Shown here piece by piece: positions 1 through 11,600 of a DNA stretch of 36,803 nucleotides; positions within the stretch are counted from its first letter, which is position 1, and each line of letters starts with the position of its first letter. The position numbers were made by a program, and so were the translations under genes. Below the pieces are notes generated by a model. The model was given only the letters and a program-made list of their open reading frames with translations, did not search any database and was not told the origin of the DNA. This DNA comes from Perkinsus chesapeaki (taxonomy: Eukaryota > Perkinsozoa > Perkinsida > Perkinsidae), in assembly GCA_013115145.1 (NCBI GenBank), contig JAAPAO010000359.1, forward strand, positions 1-36,803. Reading direction: 5' to 3'.

Positions 1-36
1 CTTCTCCCACACTCCTCGGAAAAGAAGCGGTTTTAT

Positions 37-288
37 TATATCGTAGTCTATTGTATTGCTTCTTATATCGTAGTCTATTGTATTGCTTCTTATATCGTAG
101 TCTACTGTATTGCTTCTTATATCGTAGTCTACTGTATTGCTTCTTATATCGTAGTCTATTGTATTGCTTCTTATATCGTAGTCTATTGTATTGCTTCTTA
201 TATCGTAGTCTATTGTATTGCTTCTTATATCGTAGTCTACTGTATTGCTTCTTATATCGTAGTCTATTGTATTACTTCTTATATCGTA
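37..288. repeat. 27-bp tandem repeat (minisatellite), about 9.3 copies
   Basis: Units start every 27 bases at 37, 64, 91, 118, 145, 172, 199, 226, 253 and 280, with the last one partial. Each unit reads tatatcgtagtcta(t/c)tgta followed by ttgcttct. Copies differ almost only by a T/C change after 'gtcta', and one copy has 'attactt' in place of 'attgctt'. The unit length is a multiple of three and has no stop in one frame, so it automatically makes an open frame encoding a 9-residue repeat rich in Leu, Tyr and Phe. I treat that frame as a by-product. Near-identity of copies suggests recent expansion. Confidence 0.95.
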
Positions 289-390
289 TCACAGCCAGCA
301 ACCTGACGACTCTACTTCCAACTCAAAGCATTCAAAACACGATAGGCAAAGCCAAATACTTCACGTGGCATTCAGGCACATGCTTCCAGC

Positions 391-1868
391 TTATGTATCA
401 TCAGTGAAGGCTACAGGGGGCGGAAGGCCCCACAGCTTGGCTTCTTCGTTTGCCTCTTCTTTCAGCGATTCCTCAGCGTGTTGGTCTCCAAAGGGATCCA
501 GAACGGCACCGGCCAGGAAGTCCTCTTCTCCCTTTGCGTAAGAAAGGACTGCCGTAGTTTCAAGTGAAGGCGGGCTGAGCTTGTCCAGTCCCGCGGAATC
601 ATCTTGCGGGCTCCTGACTGTGTTTATTGGATACGAAATCTGAACCATAAGAGAACGGTAAGATAAAGAATGACGCGATCTTACTGGCTTGGCTAACACT
701 GGCGGTGGCGGCGGTCGAGCCTCAAAGAATTCGAACGCCATGCCATCAATTCGTAAAACGTAGTCATCTACATCAGGCATGTGACACCTCAAGATGGTTG
801 GGATCTTACCTCCTTGAGGGACTATAGAAAGCAAGCGTCCTTCCAACACCATGTTAAACTCGAACGCCGATGACTGAAATAAGGAATATCCATCGAATGC
901 CTTCACCATTGAGCTCTACAATGGCCGCAAGAAATGCTGGAAGATGCGAAAAGACCAGAACTTGGAAAATACCCTCTTCTCACCAACATTACACTACTGA
1001 GTAATTAACTTCTTACCTTAGGGGTTTGTATCGAATATCTCACAACACCATCAAAAGATACCTTCTTCTTTCCCGATAGTCTGCTGTAGGTCATCTCTAG
1101 GATATGCAGCTTGTAGTCTCTCCGTCCTCCACTGGCTATTGCCCGGTCATCCACTATTTCAATCTTCCATGTGTACCTAAGGTCATCACAATGCAGATGC
1201 AATCGCTCGCAATTTCCGTTCTTTATTGCTGTGATGAGTTCGACCTAGAATGACCCCCTCTGCTATCATAGAAAGTAATCTGTGATTAGGCCCCGAAAGG
1301 GTGAAACATACGAAGGCTTCGAGCCTGAAACCCACTTCATTCGCCACGAAGATGCAAGGGCGAGTTCCACCAGTAAACTACGACACACTAAACGTACAAG
1401 TCCGAGACTCAATCCATGGGATATCACCAGGAACAGAGGAGAAATTGTTACTTCCCGAATAGGCAGTCTTATCCCTGTACCTGGTTTTAGTGGATTGTAG
1501 TGTCTTCCCGATACCTTGAGCCTCGGCGCTGAGTGCGACCAGATAGGTCCTATCAATATTGCCTATTTCAGAGACGACCTCACCGATAAGCATTAACAAA
1601 AATGAAACATAAATGTAGCTTCAAGTGGAATGTAGAAACTTCATAAGTTCAACAACAGCAGTGACCTTCTACATACCTCGGCCCTCCATTCCGACCAACT
1701 CAATCCACTAGATGCCCAATTGAAACTAAGTCGCCTCCGCCATCCGAGTTCAACTACCACAAGTTCAGAAATTCGACACAAGGGTGAAAATAGTTCGCCA
1801 GACTGTGTGGGAATGAGGGATGAGTAGCCTTGCTTGGACAGGACCTGCGACGCCAACATCGATAACAT
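391..1868 (-). CDS. FAIM1-like protein, multi-exon gene
   Basis: Two exons are well supported: 1244-1017 and 915-391, joined through a 101-bp GT-AG intron in phase 0. The joined part has alternating beta strands with 'SGKKKVSFDG', 'FEFNMVLEGRLL' and 'DDYVLRIDGMAFEFFEA'. This is the layout of FAIM1-type beta barrels (H..L.H...SGK..+.+DG, then Y.L.IDG). A proline run and an acidic tail with a DPFGD motif follow, ending WGLPPPVAF. Upstream exons 1868-1677, 1578-1481 and a doubtful 13-nt exon 1324-1312 fit in phase and give about 351 residues. The start at 1868 is the first ATG in that frame after a plausible 5' region, but it is uncertain. FAIM family members protect against aggregation and death signals in animals; the role here is unknown. 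The FAIM assignment rests on pattern, not on a search. Confidence 0.45.
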
Positions 1869-2179
1869 TAAAGCATCAAAATACGACCACTTTTCCAGGA
1901 AGTTTTGCTCGGCAGTGCTTGACCCCAGGTACTTGGTACTACATCTATCATTTAATTGAGCTCGCCCCGGGACCTGGCAGAGTTGAGGATCTGCTTGCGT
2001 GTCCTCGTCCTCTTGTACTGCTTCCTGGTGTTGATTGAGTCCTAAAGTACCCCATACCCACAACACCAACCTCAGCAACCAACCTGGACATTCTGCTGCA
2101 TGGCAGTCTCATCATGTGGGCGGAGGTCCAGTCGATAGCCGGGGAAAATCGGTGGAGCTGAGAGATAATAATCAGACAT

Positions 2180-3519
2180 TCACAGTTGCGCCTTTGTCTT
2201 ACCATCAGATGAAGTGTCTACAACAGCATTTTGATCCAGTCGCTGTCGCATAATGCTCTCCATCGACTCCCTCAAAGTATTAACCTTCTGCTTGTCCATG
2301 TCTCGGAACCATACCTGATCATCGGTGAATCACCCCCTGGTAAGTTTCCTCTTTCATGATTCCCCTGGCCAGACGAGGATCTGTTGATGCAATGCAACAC
2401 CGTGTAGGACTAGGTGGTCGCCTGCGTATATTGTCGACCCTTTCGCGGAAGTTTCCCATCAATGTCCCCCGAAGGTATGGTTTTCATGGCTCAACTGGGA
2501 AAGGGAGATTTTCTAAAAGACCCGTCTTGGTCCGTTGGCCAGCACCCCTGCTCACCTCAGCCCTAAGATGGCCACTTGCATTGCTCCGAGATGAGCCACC
2601 TTTAACGTTACCCCGCTTAACTTTGTCCACAAGCCGCAAACCAGTGACGAAGTCCTTAGGCTCCAAAGTGTTACCGACAATTGCTAATACCTACATTTAA
2701 CAGTCTTTATTAGAATTCACCAAAAGACTACTAGATTGTTCCATATCTCATCCATGAGAGCTAAACCGGCATTCACTTGCATTGCCGCATTAGTGCCTTC
2801 AAAGTCCATCGGAGCTTTGGCCTTAAATCCAGCGGCCTGCATAGTGAACTGGAAGTGGCCGCCCTTAGCGTTGGCAGGGTCCTCCCATTCAGGCTTCACA
2901 CCATCCAAGAACAGCATCAACGCCCCGAGGGAATGCGTTGGATTCTTGGACATCTCTCCGCTACTCAACTGCTCATACCTGCCCCGCCCATATTCCACGC
3001 TACCCCACAGCCACATCGAGTCTACTACTACCTCACTATCTTCAAATTATCACCGATAACGGCGCTCGGTTGTGGAAGGAAGTTATAGTACTTCCAGAAA
3101 TCCTGGACAGTTGAGATGTCGGCCACGGGGTTGGTGAGCTCGCCGTAGTTGGATATTCCACGAGCGGCTGAAACGGCCACTTCGGTCAGATCCACTTGCT
3201 TCGCAGCATCTCCATCATCTTCCTGAGGCTTGGGCTCGGGGGTCGGAGGTTGCTGAAGAGACAAAACTTAACCTACCGCGTATCTTGCACGGTTCAAGCT
3301 AAGATTCTCTCCCATTAGTACCTCATGTAGAGTAAGTTGCTCCCATAATACCCATTTATTCTTCAATGGCAATGGCTCATCAATAGGTATTGAGCGGTCC
3401 ATCTTATCACATGCCTTAACCGCAGACTCCAGCTCATAATTTGATACCAGCCTTTTGTTTAATGATAGAGCTTTGATGGTAGCGGGTGCGGTGGTGGCTA
3501 CAACAGGCGATGATGACAT
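2180..3519 (-). CDS. Translation initiation factor eIF4E family, 5 exons
   Basis: Cap-binding protein that recruits mRNA to the ribosome in the cytoplasm. Exons 3519-3322, 3252-3054, 3021-2732, 2690-2556 and 2314-2180 join in phase to 318 residues. Recognition motifs are 'PLKNKWVLWEQL', 'STVQDFWKYYNFLPQPS', 'GVKPEWEDPANAKGGHF', 'MDEIWNNL', 'DFVTGLRLVDK' and 'EVWFRDMDKQKV'. The Trp-Glu of PEWED matches human W102/E103. The position of human W56 is Tyr (SNYGELT), as in class II/4EHP-type proteins. The protein is longer than the human one because of an acidic, proline-rich insert after the first strand and a Gly/Ser insert before VWF. Intron lengths are 69, 32, 41 and 241 bp; the 32-bp one is unusually short. 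Start is the ATG at 3519. The last exon could instead splice at a GTAAGA at 2202. Family identity is secure, subclass is inferred. Confidence 0.9.
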
Positions 3520-4045
3520 TATAAGCAAATAACTATTTTAGAAAGGTCCCACCGATCTTGCAGCAGTGCATTTCAAAGAGTTCTCAGAACGTGTTGGGCA
3601 CGGTCTTCACCACAGCTGAATTCTCTTTTAATCGGCATATAATCCATATTGTCAGTAATAGCTCTATGTAGTGTTTAGACGGTAACAGCGGTGATCCGAT
3701 TAACCTTGCTGAATGCTGATAATTGACCGTTGGTATAAGACCGAGAAAAGGACGATTTCATAAGAGTAATGGCAGATAAATCGAGATGTACACATGAAAA
3801 GAGACGCGAGACAAGCAATGAATCGTCACTGCGCCACGAAATTATGAACGCGTGTCATCGTCGTCCATTCGGTCACGAGCACCAATGTGAGCATGTTATT
3901 TTGTGGCGGTAAAAGTTGTCCTACTGTAGTATCGTATTTACATGCTTTCCTATATAGGTTTGCTATGGTCGTTCAGAAATGGTTGATTTTGTTGTATGGG
4001 GAATAAGTCTGCTTAAGTTGTCTATTTTCACTTTTTCTATCAAAA
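3520..4045. other. Intergenic spacer between divergent genes
   Basis: 526 bases separate the eIF4E start (minus) from the kinase start (plus). I see no coding exon, repeat or RNA gene. It presumably holds both promoters, but no recognisable core element such as a TATA box stands out. Confidence 0.5.
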
Positions 4046-5398
4046 ATGCCTGGGCTAGGACAGCGTCGGAGAATACAGCTTCCGGATGTCCAGGCAGCAC
4101 CCCTACCCGAGGTGGACTCAGCCGGTCATGTACTATTGAGTGGCCCTCCAGCCCTCGCAGCATATACCGACAATTCTGATGGAAAAACCGGTAAATCGGT
4201 GGTAGCAAGCAGCAGTACTGCCCCGGTGGGTCCGCATACTTTCGACCTCACCTGTTCGAGCGTTTACGAGATTATAAAGGAACGAGAGGAGGAAGAGCTG
4301 CAGGTCCATCAGGAATACGATCTTATCGAGCAGATTGGCCAAGGGTCGTCCAGCACCGTATGGCGGGCCGTGAGCCGATCTGATCCGTCTGTTACTGTTG
4401 CTATTAAGGAATATATGAGAAGCGGAGAAGGAGAAATGGAATGCTTTGCTGAAAGGGAATTTCAAACCTTAAATGGACTGAATCATCGGAATATTGTCAG
4501 ACCGGTTAACTTGTACTTAGGCGAAAAAATCTATCTGGTCTTGGAGTATGTACCTGGCAAGACTCTTGAGGAGATAAAGGGGCCGTTTACTGAGGCAGCC
4601 TGCCGCAATGTGATGCGACAGCTCCTCAACGCTCTGTTCTATTTACATAGTAATAAGCATATCTGTCACCGTGACGTGAAGCCCTCCAATATAGTCGCGG
4701 TCGACCCTGGGCGGCTGGAGGTATCTTTGGTTGTACTTATTGACTTTAACATTGCGGCACAGTTCAGTTCGACTCCTATTGGTTTTTCCCAACTTTCTAG
4801 AAGGGGCTCTATTGCCGATACTAACTCGAGTAGTGGAATGATGACTCCGACTGGGACCAGCGGTTATATGGCCCCCGAGGTGCTACCCGAAGATGACCTA
4901 ACCGCCGATGTTGGCCAATCCCCACTCACTCGGTACCTCTCCAAGCATCATGGTTTTGCAGCTACATCATCGTATAATGAGAAGATTGACGTATGGTCGG
5001 CCGGGCAAGTTCTTAAATATCTTCTCCAGGACGGTGAAGGTGTCATTAGGAGTGATGCCCCTGCCGGAGCACTGGAGCTTATGGAGGCAATGACGGCCTC
5101 GGACCCTATTAGCCGCCCTACAGTGCAGCAGTGTCTTGTTCACTCTTGGCTGGTGGAGACCACTGAATACGAAGACGCGATGAACGCGGTGAGACGGTCT
5201 AGGAGAGAGCATAAAAGCAAGACTACCGCGGCCCAGCTATTGTTGAATAAAAGGGCGGAGCTCGAAGAGTCGAGGGCTGCTAGGGCGGCGTGCCGAATGC
5301 AGGTTATACGCCAGACATCACCATCATCAACCGCGAGATCGCCAGCGACTCCTGGTTGTACTGGCGATGCCTTCAAGGTGAAGTCTAATGAGATATAA
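4046..5398 (+). CDS. Intronless protein kinase with DFN in place of DFG
   Basis: Predicted Ser/Thr kinase of 450 residues. The N-terminal 90 residues lack a recognised domain; the kinase domain spans about 91-369, and a basic, helical tail follows. Visible motifs are the glycine loop GQGSSSTV (98-105, third Gly replaced by Ser), VAIK with Lys121, helix-C Glu near 138, HRDVKPSN (Asp210, Lys212, Asn215), then DFN at 233-235 where DFG is usual, TSGYMAPE with APE at 276-278, DVWSAG (315-320) and SRPT with Arg357. The metal-binding Asp is kept, so activity remains plausible, but the Gly-to-Asn change removes the usual hinge of the DFG motif. The substitution is seen in the sequence; its effect is inferred. 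No intron interrupts the gene, unlike most neighbours. The spacer to the next gene is about 200 bases, on the same strand. I cannot place it in a kinase family. Confidence 0.9.
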   Translation: MPGLGQRRRIQLPDVQAAPLPEVDSAGHVLLSGPPALAAYTDNSDGKTGKSVVASSSTAPVGPHTFDLTCSSVYEIIKEREEEELQVHQEYDLIEQIGQGSSSTVWRAVSRSDPSVTVAIKEYMRSGEGEMECFAEREFQTLNGLNHRNIVRPVNLYLGEKIYLVLEYVPGKTLEEIKGPFTEAACRNVMRQLLNALFYLHSNKHICHRDVKPSNIVAVDPGRLEVSLVVLIDFNIAAQFSSTPIGFSQLSRRGSIADTNSSSGMMTPTGTSGYMAPEVLPEDDLTADVGQSPLTRYLSKHHGFAATSSYNEKIDVWSAGQVLKYLLQDGEGVIRSDAPAGALELMEAMTASDPISRPTVQQCLVHSWLVETTEYEDAMNAVRRSRREHKSKTTAAQLLLNKRAELEESRAARAACRMQVIRQTSPSSTARSPATPGCTGDAFKVKSNEI

Positions 5399-5587
5399 GA
5401 GCTTCCTCCTTTTGTACAGATTAACCCTCTAAAAGTTTCGTAATCATATCTGCAGCAGCACTCGATAACATTATTGAGCTTTTCGTATTCTCAACCATCC
5501 GTTTTGAGTTCTAGTGCATCCCTTCTCATACCGCTCTTTCCTCAACTAGCAATCTCTTTTTGTAATTAATCTACTACAATTCTCGGT

Positions 5588-5609
5588 GCGGTAGTATCCA
5601 GTTTGGCTC
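5588..5609 (+). other. Spliced-leader-like sequence at the start of the giant gene
   Basis: Reads gcggtagtatccagtttggc followed by tc. The dinoflagellate spliced leader (CCGTAGCCATTTTGGCTC + AAG) aligns with a 3-base insert after GTAG and one mismatch in CCAgTTTGGCTC; the terminal AAG is not kept. It could mark a reinserted trans-spliced mRNA, or it could be chance. The sequence after it is already in the coding frame of the giant protein. Confidence 0.3.
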
Positions 5610-8600
5610 TGTGGGAGCTCTGGAACTTCTTCTTTGCCTATGTGGTGGTCCTACCCGTCAAGGCCGCCCTCCTGGCCACCCTCTGTACCGTCATCACCGC
5701 ATTAGCCTTCCCCTCGGTCATATTCTTCGTCATTGAGATGCTTGTACGAGCTGCCCTGCGCCGCACTGTGGAGGATTTCGTCCTGAGAAGGCCGCCAGGT
5801 GGCGGCGCTCAGTTGGAGTTCACCACCAACGACGAGAGCATGAAGGTTTCGGCAAAGATCGGTCCCTTGGGAATAAGCGTTTGGCGCCGAGGTCTCGTTA
5901 TTCCTTCTATTGACGTCGACGTTGACATCTTGGAAGTGCACAAGAAAGAGCCCAAGGCCAGAAGGAAAGGCTCCGACCGGCAACAGCAGCAGCAGCAGCA
6001 GCCGTCCAAGACCAATGAGACATCAGAGGCTACAAAGAGAACGTCGAAGTGGAAGGAGCTCCTACTCAACAACTGCTTTGTTAATGTAGGCATCGTCAAC
6101 CTGAAGCTCATCTTGCCTGGTCAACATGTTGGGGTTCAAAGCCGAGTGTGTCATTGGGTCACCATTGAGCAATTCGATTTCGCCAAGGCCGGCCCCAAGT
6201 CCCAGATGAGGTGGAAGAATATCAAGATTAATGGCCGTTCCAGTATGAAGCCAGACCGTTGGGAGGTTCTCAATATGCCTAACTGGTCGATTAATATGAG
6301 CTTCACCAATGCTGCCCCCGAGGTCCACATCGCCGCCGAGGCCCTTCACGTCGAGATCCCCGTCCTCCTCTACAGGGAGTCATTGATGGCCATCGGCCCA
6401 ATGATCACCAAGCTGGACCCCGACGTTTCTGGTGACCTACCTGAATGGGACATCATCGACCCAAGCATGCCTGCCGTCGAGTGCACCTTCGGTATCGGCT
6501 CTCTGGTGATTAGCGTGTCCGACCTGGCGGTTGGTCGCGGTGAGCTCATCGGTGAACATGTCTCTGGTGCTCTTCAATCTGATGGCAGTTGGCCCGACTT
6601 CGAGATCAAGGTGCCTTCATTGAGGCTGGATGATATCGATCTTGAAGGTATCCGTAAAACTGTCGTTAGACTGGAGCCCCCGAAGGACAGCAGCCACGTT
6701 GCCGTCCACGGTAGAGGTATCTACATTGACATCGTCGTTGGTACATTCTGGGGCCTCATCGCCCCGGAAAGTTTCGTGGCCTGGTTTAAAGCCATCGATC
6801 ACATGGTCGACGTGTTGAAGTCGGTTAAGAAGCCTTGGAAGATCGTTCGCCGTAACGAGCTCGTTGCCCAGTACTATGCCTGGGAGCTCTGTCACCGAGC
6901 CCCTCAGAAGGAGGCAGTGCCCTACCGTTACGTGCCTGACCCTATTAGAGTTCGGCTCTTTGCGAACACTGTCATTATCGATATGGAGTCCGGCGAGAGC
7001 TTGGTCGCTGATAATGGCTTTCTCATGTTCGACGATCAACTCTGGAAGTTCGTGGTCAACGTGGAGAACCCCGTGCTGTATGGCATCGGTGGTGACAGGA
7101 AGTTGATCACAGCCAAGAGGATCGATCTCTGGATTCCCCTGTCTGTCTTCCCGCAGCTATCGCGGCCTCTTGGGCCCTATCCTGTGGTGCCGGACTTCAT
7201 CAAGGACGCCTCTGCCCAATGCCCGGTCAGAGGCACCCTTCCTATATCGGTGCTGTTCAGCGACGTCGTCACCAAATTCGACGACGCCCTGTTCTGTTGC
7301 ATCAACTACATCATCGAGGCGGCCGTCCACGACATCGATCGGTTCCCGGAAATCATCGAGACCGGCACCCGAGTGTTTCTTGACCCTCCTCAGTTCCGGT
7401 CGATGCTATTTGTCGGCAAGAATGTGGTGGCCGATCTGCCGATTCCTGGTAGCCCACCAGTTGAGATGGGTAGCTTGGAGCTGGCCATGGGCCCTACCAA
7501 GGACAGCATGCACATCGCCGTCTGTCGGACTTCCATCGCCGGTTGCTTCTCCATGCGAAATGACCTTCATATTAAGATGTCCTGCTATCGGCGAGACCCC
7601 AATGACCCTTTGGATGACATCAAGGTCAATAAGGATTGGTGCCGTCCCTTGCCCCGGTACGAGGGGGAGCCTCCGAGGACATTCCGGACCATGCGTCTGT
7701 GGGTGACTCAGCTGCCGGAGTGGGTTCGTCGGTCCAAGGACCGTAATAGAAAGCTGGCCCTGACTGCCGAGTGTAGCATTCGCGAGGCAGCGCTGCTGGC
7801 GGCCGGTGTGGTCGAGGCTGCTAATGCCTTTGACCGAGAGTTCACCAGTTCGCCTCCAGCAAAGGCCCCTATGAGGGACATGGCCGTCGATATCTGTGGC
7901 GCAATGAGGATCCTATTGGGCAACCCTTCCATTGGTAAAAAGAGACGTTATAGTTTCGACGACGCCAAGGTCGGCACCGAGCCCGTCGAGCCTCTGGAAA
8001 AGTCCGGTATTTGTATATCATCCGAGGCAATCCATTTCGCCTACCTGAAGGATACTAAGGAGATGGAGTGCACCCTAACTGCGGTTATTGTCCAGATGCT
8101 TCCGAAGGTCATCACCGCCTGCCTGCCAGAGGCCCACTTTGCCCTTCTGGATCAAGGAACTCGGGCCGTGGTTGTCCTCGGTACCGAGACCGTCAGTCCA
8201 GAGATTGCAGCCTTCGAGAACGCTCTGTCGGTGTCATGCCGGCTAGGTGAGCTACAGCGTCTTATCGAGGATCTGGCAGTGGAGTACGAGGACGCCATGG
8301 CCACTGGTCAGCACCCGCCTGCCCCTAAGCGTGCCACCCGCAGTGGGAGCGATGATACTCCACCAGTCCTGGAGCCGATTCATGAAGATACTCCTGATGG
8401 TCCAGGGCCAATACCTGAGCCTACTAGGATGGTCCTCTCCGTCGAGTTCCTCTCCGGTATGTGCTTCACCTGGGCTGTTCGCGGTCTCGAGCCACTCCAG
8501 CTCCTTACCGCCGACCCCATAGGAGCACGCTTGGTCCTCAACACCTACGGTGCCTCTGGTTCCCCTCCTTTGGTCTTGCCAGTCCTTGATCGTTCTCGTG

Positions 8601-11600
8601 ACCCAGTGCTTGCCCAGTGGCTCACTGAGCCATGGAGTCTGGACCAGAACAGTGGCAATGACCAAAGGCGGGGCTCGTCTTCATCATCCAGTAGCAGCAG
8701 TGCCTTCTCCGCTCAGCGCCGCGCGTCCCAGGATATGTGGGACATCGACTCCCCGTTGATTGACAGGATTGCGGCGTACATGAAGAAGTTGCAGTATCTC
8801 AATGATGTCAAGCCTGCTCTGGTCAAGAACGCTGCGATCTATTCGATGGGGGAGGGCCTCCTCGACAAGCCCGTATATGCCCAGTTCGATGCTGAGTTCA
8901 CCAATCCTACCGTCCGTTGGGGCACTGGCTCATCAATTTCCCATGTGAACTCGGTTAAGCTTCGTCTACTGGTGCATAACCTACCCAGCACACCCGATGC
9001 CATCAGAGACACTGTTGATCCTCCTATCTGCATCTCGTGGTCGGCAGAGTTCATCGACTCGGCCGCTGCCGGCAACAAGCAGCTTAGTCTCTGCGTTGTT
9101 CCCGAGTTCCACATTCCCATGGTTCTCCAGCTCATCGGGTCACCGGGCGACTTCTATCAGATCAACGGGCAGAATGTGAAGGTGTCCCTAAACCCTTCGG
9201 CCCATAAGAAGCGTTCGCTGTCCCACAATATGCAGAGGCGACTGAGGACCACAAGTGTGACTGGCATCAACCCCAGCAGTATCTTCGGTAACATCAAGGT
9301 CGCTTTTAATATACTACTGTCCCAGATCACTTGCAAGTGCGGCGCTTGGCGGTGCGGTGCATCCGAGATCAGCCTGGCCACGGACTCCTCCTGCGACACT
9401 GGCAGCATTGTTGGTTCTATCCGAAATGCGGTCATTGGCTTCGAGGTGGTCCGGCCTCATCGACTCACCCCCACGTTTGAGAGGCACTGTGCCTTCTGTA
9501 CCCCCTCGGACAACCCGTACCCTCTCCGCAATGTGGCACCATTCATAGAGATTGAGGACATCACACTCACACTGCACTCCAATCTCGTGCCCACTTTCGG
9601 AGCTGGTCGCTGTCGCGTGTCGGATGATCCCCACGAGGTCGCCTTGCTGTATCTTGGAGTCCACGGCACTCGGGTCTGCTGGTCGCCGGTTATTCAGAGG
9701 TGCTTGCGGATGACTCTCATGAACGTGGATCAGTTCTTCAAGATGATGAACCGATGGCGAGAGCGGTTTGTTGAAGGCCTGAAGTACCATGACAAAATGT
9801 GCCGGATGGAGGCGATGGCCCGCAGACCTGAGGAGGCATCCTCGGATGGTGACGACGGTGACGAGGAGCAGGAAGAAGAAGAGCCTCTCCATATGAGGAT
9901 TGAGAAGGCTTGGAGCGCTGTGATGCTCGTTGGCCGCAGCGCCTCGGCAGTGCTGAGGGTCAGCGATGTCCAGCTTAATTGCCACTATGCTGCTGCTGCG
10001 GACGGCAAGGCTGCCACCATAGAGCATGAAGATACTTCAACCCTTTCGACTACTCCTAGCACCCCTTGTGGCGAGGAATTCCAATGTGGTTGCAGTTTAC
10101 TAGCTGCGCACGCCGCCTATGACGAGGACTATCACAAGGGACAGGGCCGCTCTTGGTGGGTCCGGCAGCACGCCGATGACACCCCACTGCCTCCCCTACC
10201 ACCATTTAATTTGTCTGTCGCTGCCGCTAGTGTCCAGGAGATCCGACTAGGTGCCTACCCATGGAAGCAAATCGTGAAAGCCATCATCATCAACGACGAG
10301 CTTGGCTTTGATGAAGATATTGATTTTGATGAGGACGACGACGAGGATGAGGCGAAGGCCGAGAAGCTTCCTAATGGGGCCCAGCTGGTCCTCTGCATCG
10401 GTGAGGCCGTCGCCGAGGTCCGAGCCCATCGTACCAGCACCACCGGTGTGGACAACAGCAGCAATCTGCGTGTCACTCTGGCCCTAACTCTCGATGGTCT
10501 TCGTGGTCTCGCCGGCTCCACCAAGTCCCGTGGTCTCGGTTGGAGTGGGTCCTATGATGATGCTCTCAAGTCTGTTATGGAGTTGTCCGCCTTCACTCTT
10601 CGAGGCACAGCAGATATGCTCCCTGTTGGGGACTCCAGCGTCCAGGCCTGCGTTGAGCGCATCTTCCTTGGAGCTGATGACCTATCCTTCCACCAAGTCG
10701 TGTCTGTTATCACCGAGTGTCTTCTCTATCGGCCCGGGACACATGATGATGATAATGATGATGAAGATGATGGCAAGGAAGGCGGAGGAGACAACCCTTC
10801 CGGGCCTGCCCCGGATGAGTCTCCCGACGCCCCTGTTACCCTCACTGAGAGGATCTCGCCGGGCGAGTTGAAGCGGCTCCGGTCGGAGATATCTGATGTC
10901 GTGTCGGAGGACATGGGTGACGGCTCACCGGCCGGGTCCAAGTTTGTTATTGAGTACACTGTGGGCGAGCTGTCTATGAATCTGGCCCATGCCGACGCAG
11001 TTTTCCTGCGATTGAAGTTGGACGATGCCGCCGGCACACACGTCTTTGCCCACTCCGATCCCGGCCATCCAATGATGTTCTCCTTCGAGCTCAGAGATGT
11101 TACTATGACCGGCAGCGAGGGCATGCAGATCGTCAAGGGAGCCCATTCCAAGGGAACTAGCTTGCTCCAGTTCCGTGGCCAGGACCGCATTATTCAACAT
11201 AACGGTCAGCGCTGGCACATCTACGACTCGGTTACGGTCAACTTGGCACCGATTGTGGTCAACTTGACGCAGCAGATGTTCGAGGAGGTCTATGCATTCA
11301 TATTTCTGGATCCGACAGGCGAAGATATGTCGCTGTCGGACCGATTCAAGACCAAAGAAGACAGCAAGAACGACAAGCCCGCGGAGCTCATCTTTTTCAA
11401 GTACATTAGATTCGGTGACATCAACGCCCTTTTCTCCTACAAGAGTAAGAGGATGACTCTCAAGGACGTGTCTTTGAAGGTGCGCCATTATGTGCGTAAA
11501 AGAAGGCTGTGGACTTGGCGTGATTGTCTCGATGAATGGGGAAGCAGATTCTTCCATCAAGCTTTGAGCTCTGTGGTGCTCCATCCCTTCTCGAGGAAGC

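Noticed and set aside
37-288. CRISPR array
   Set aside because: Units are contiguous 27-bp copies with no spacers, in a eukaryotic context.
51-407. 118-codon frame over the tandem repeat
   Set aside because: It exists only because the repeat unit is 27 bp with no stop in that frame; the start is inside the repeat and the 3' extension shows no coding character.
2356-2700. Plus-strand 114-codon frame
   Set aside because: It lies opposite an eIF4E exon and its 241-bp intron, and has no domain.
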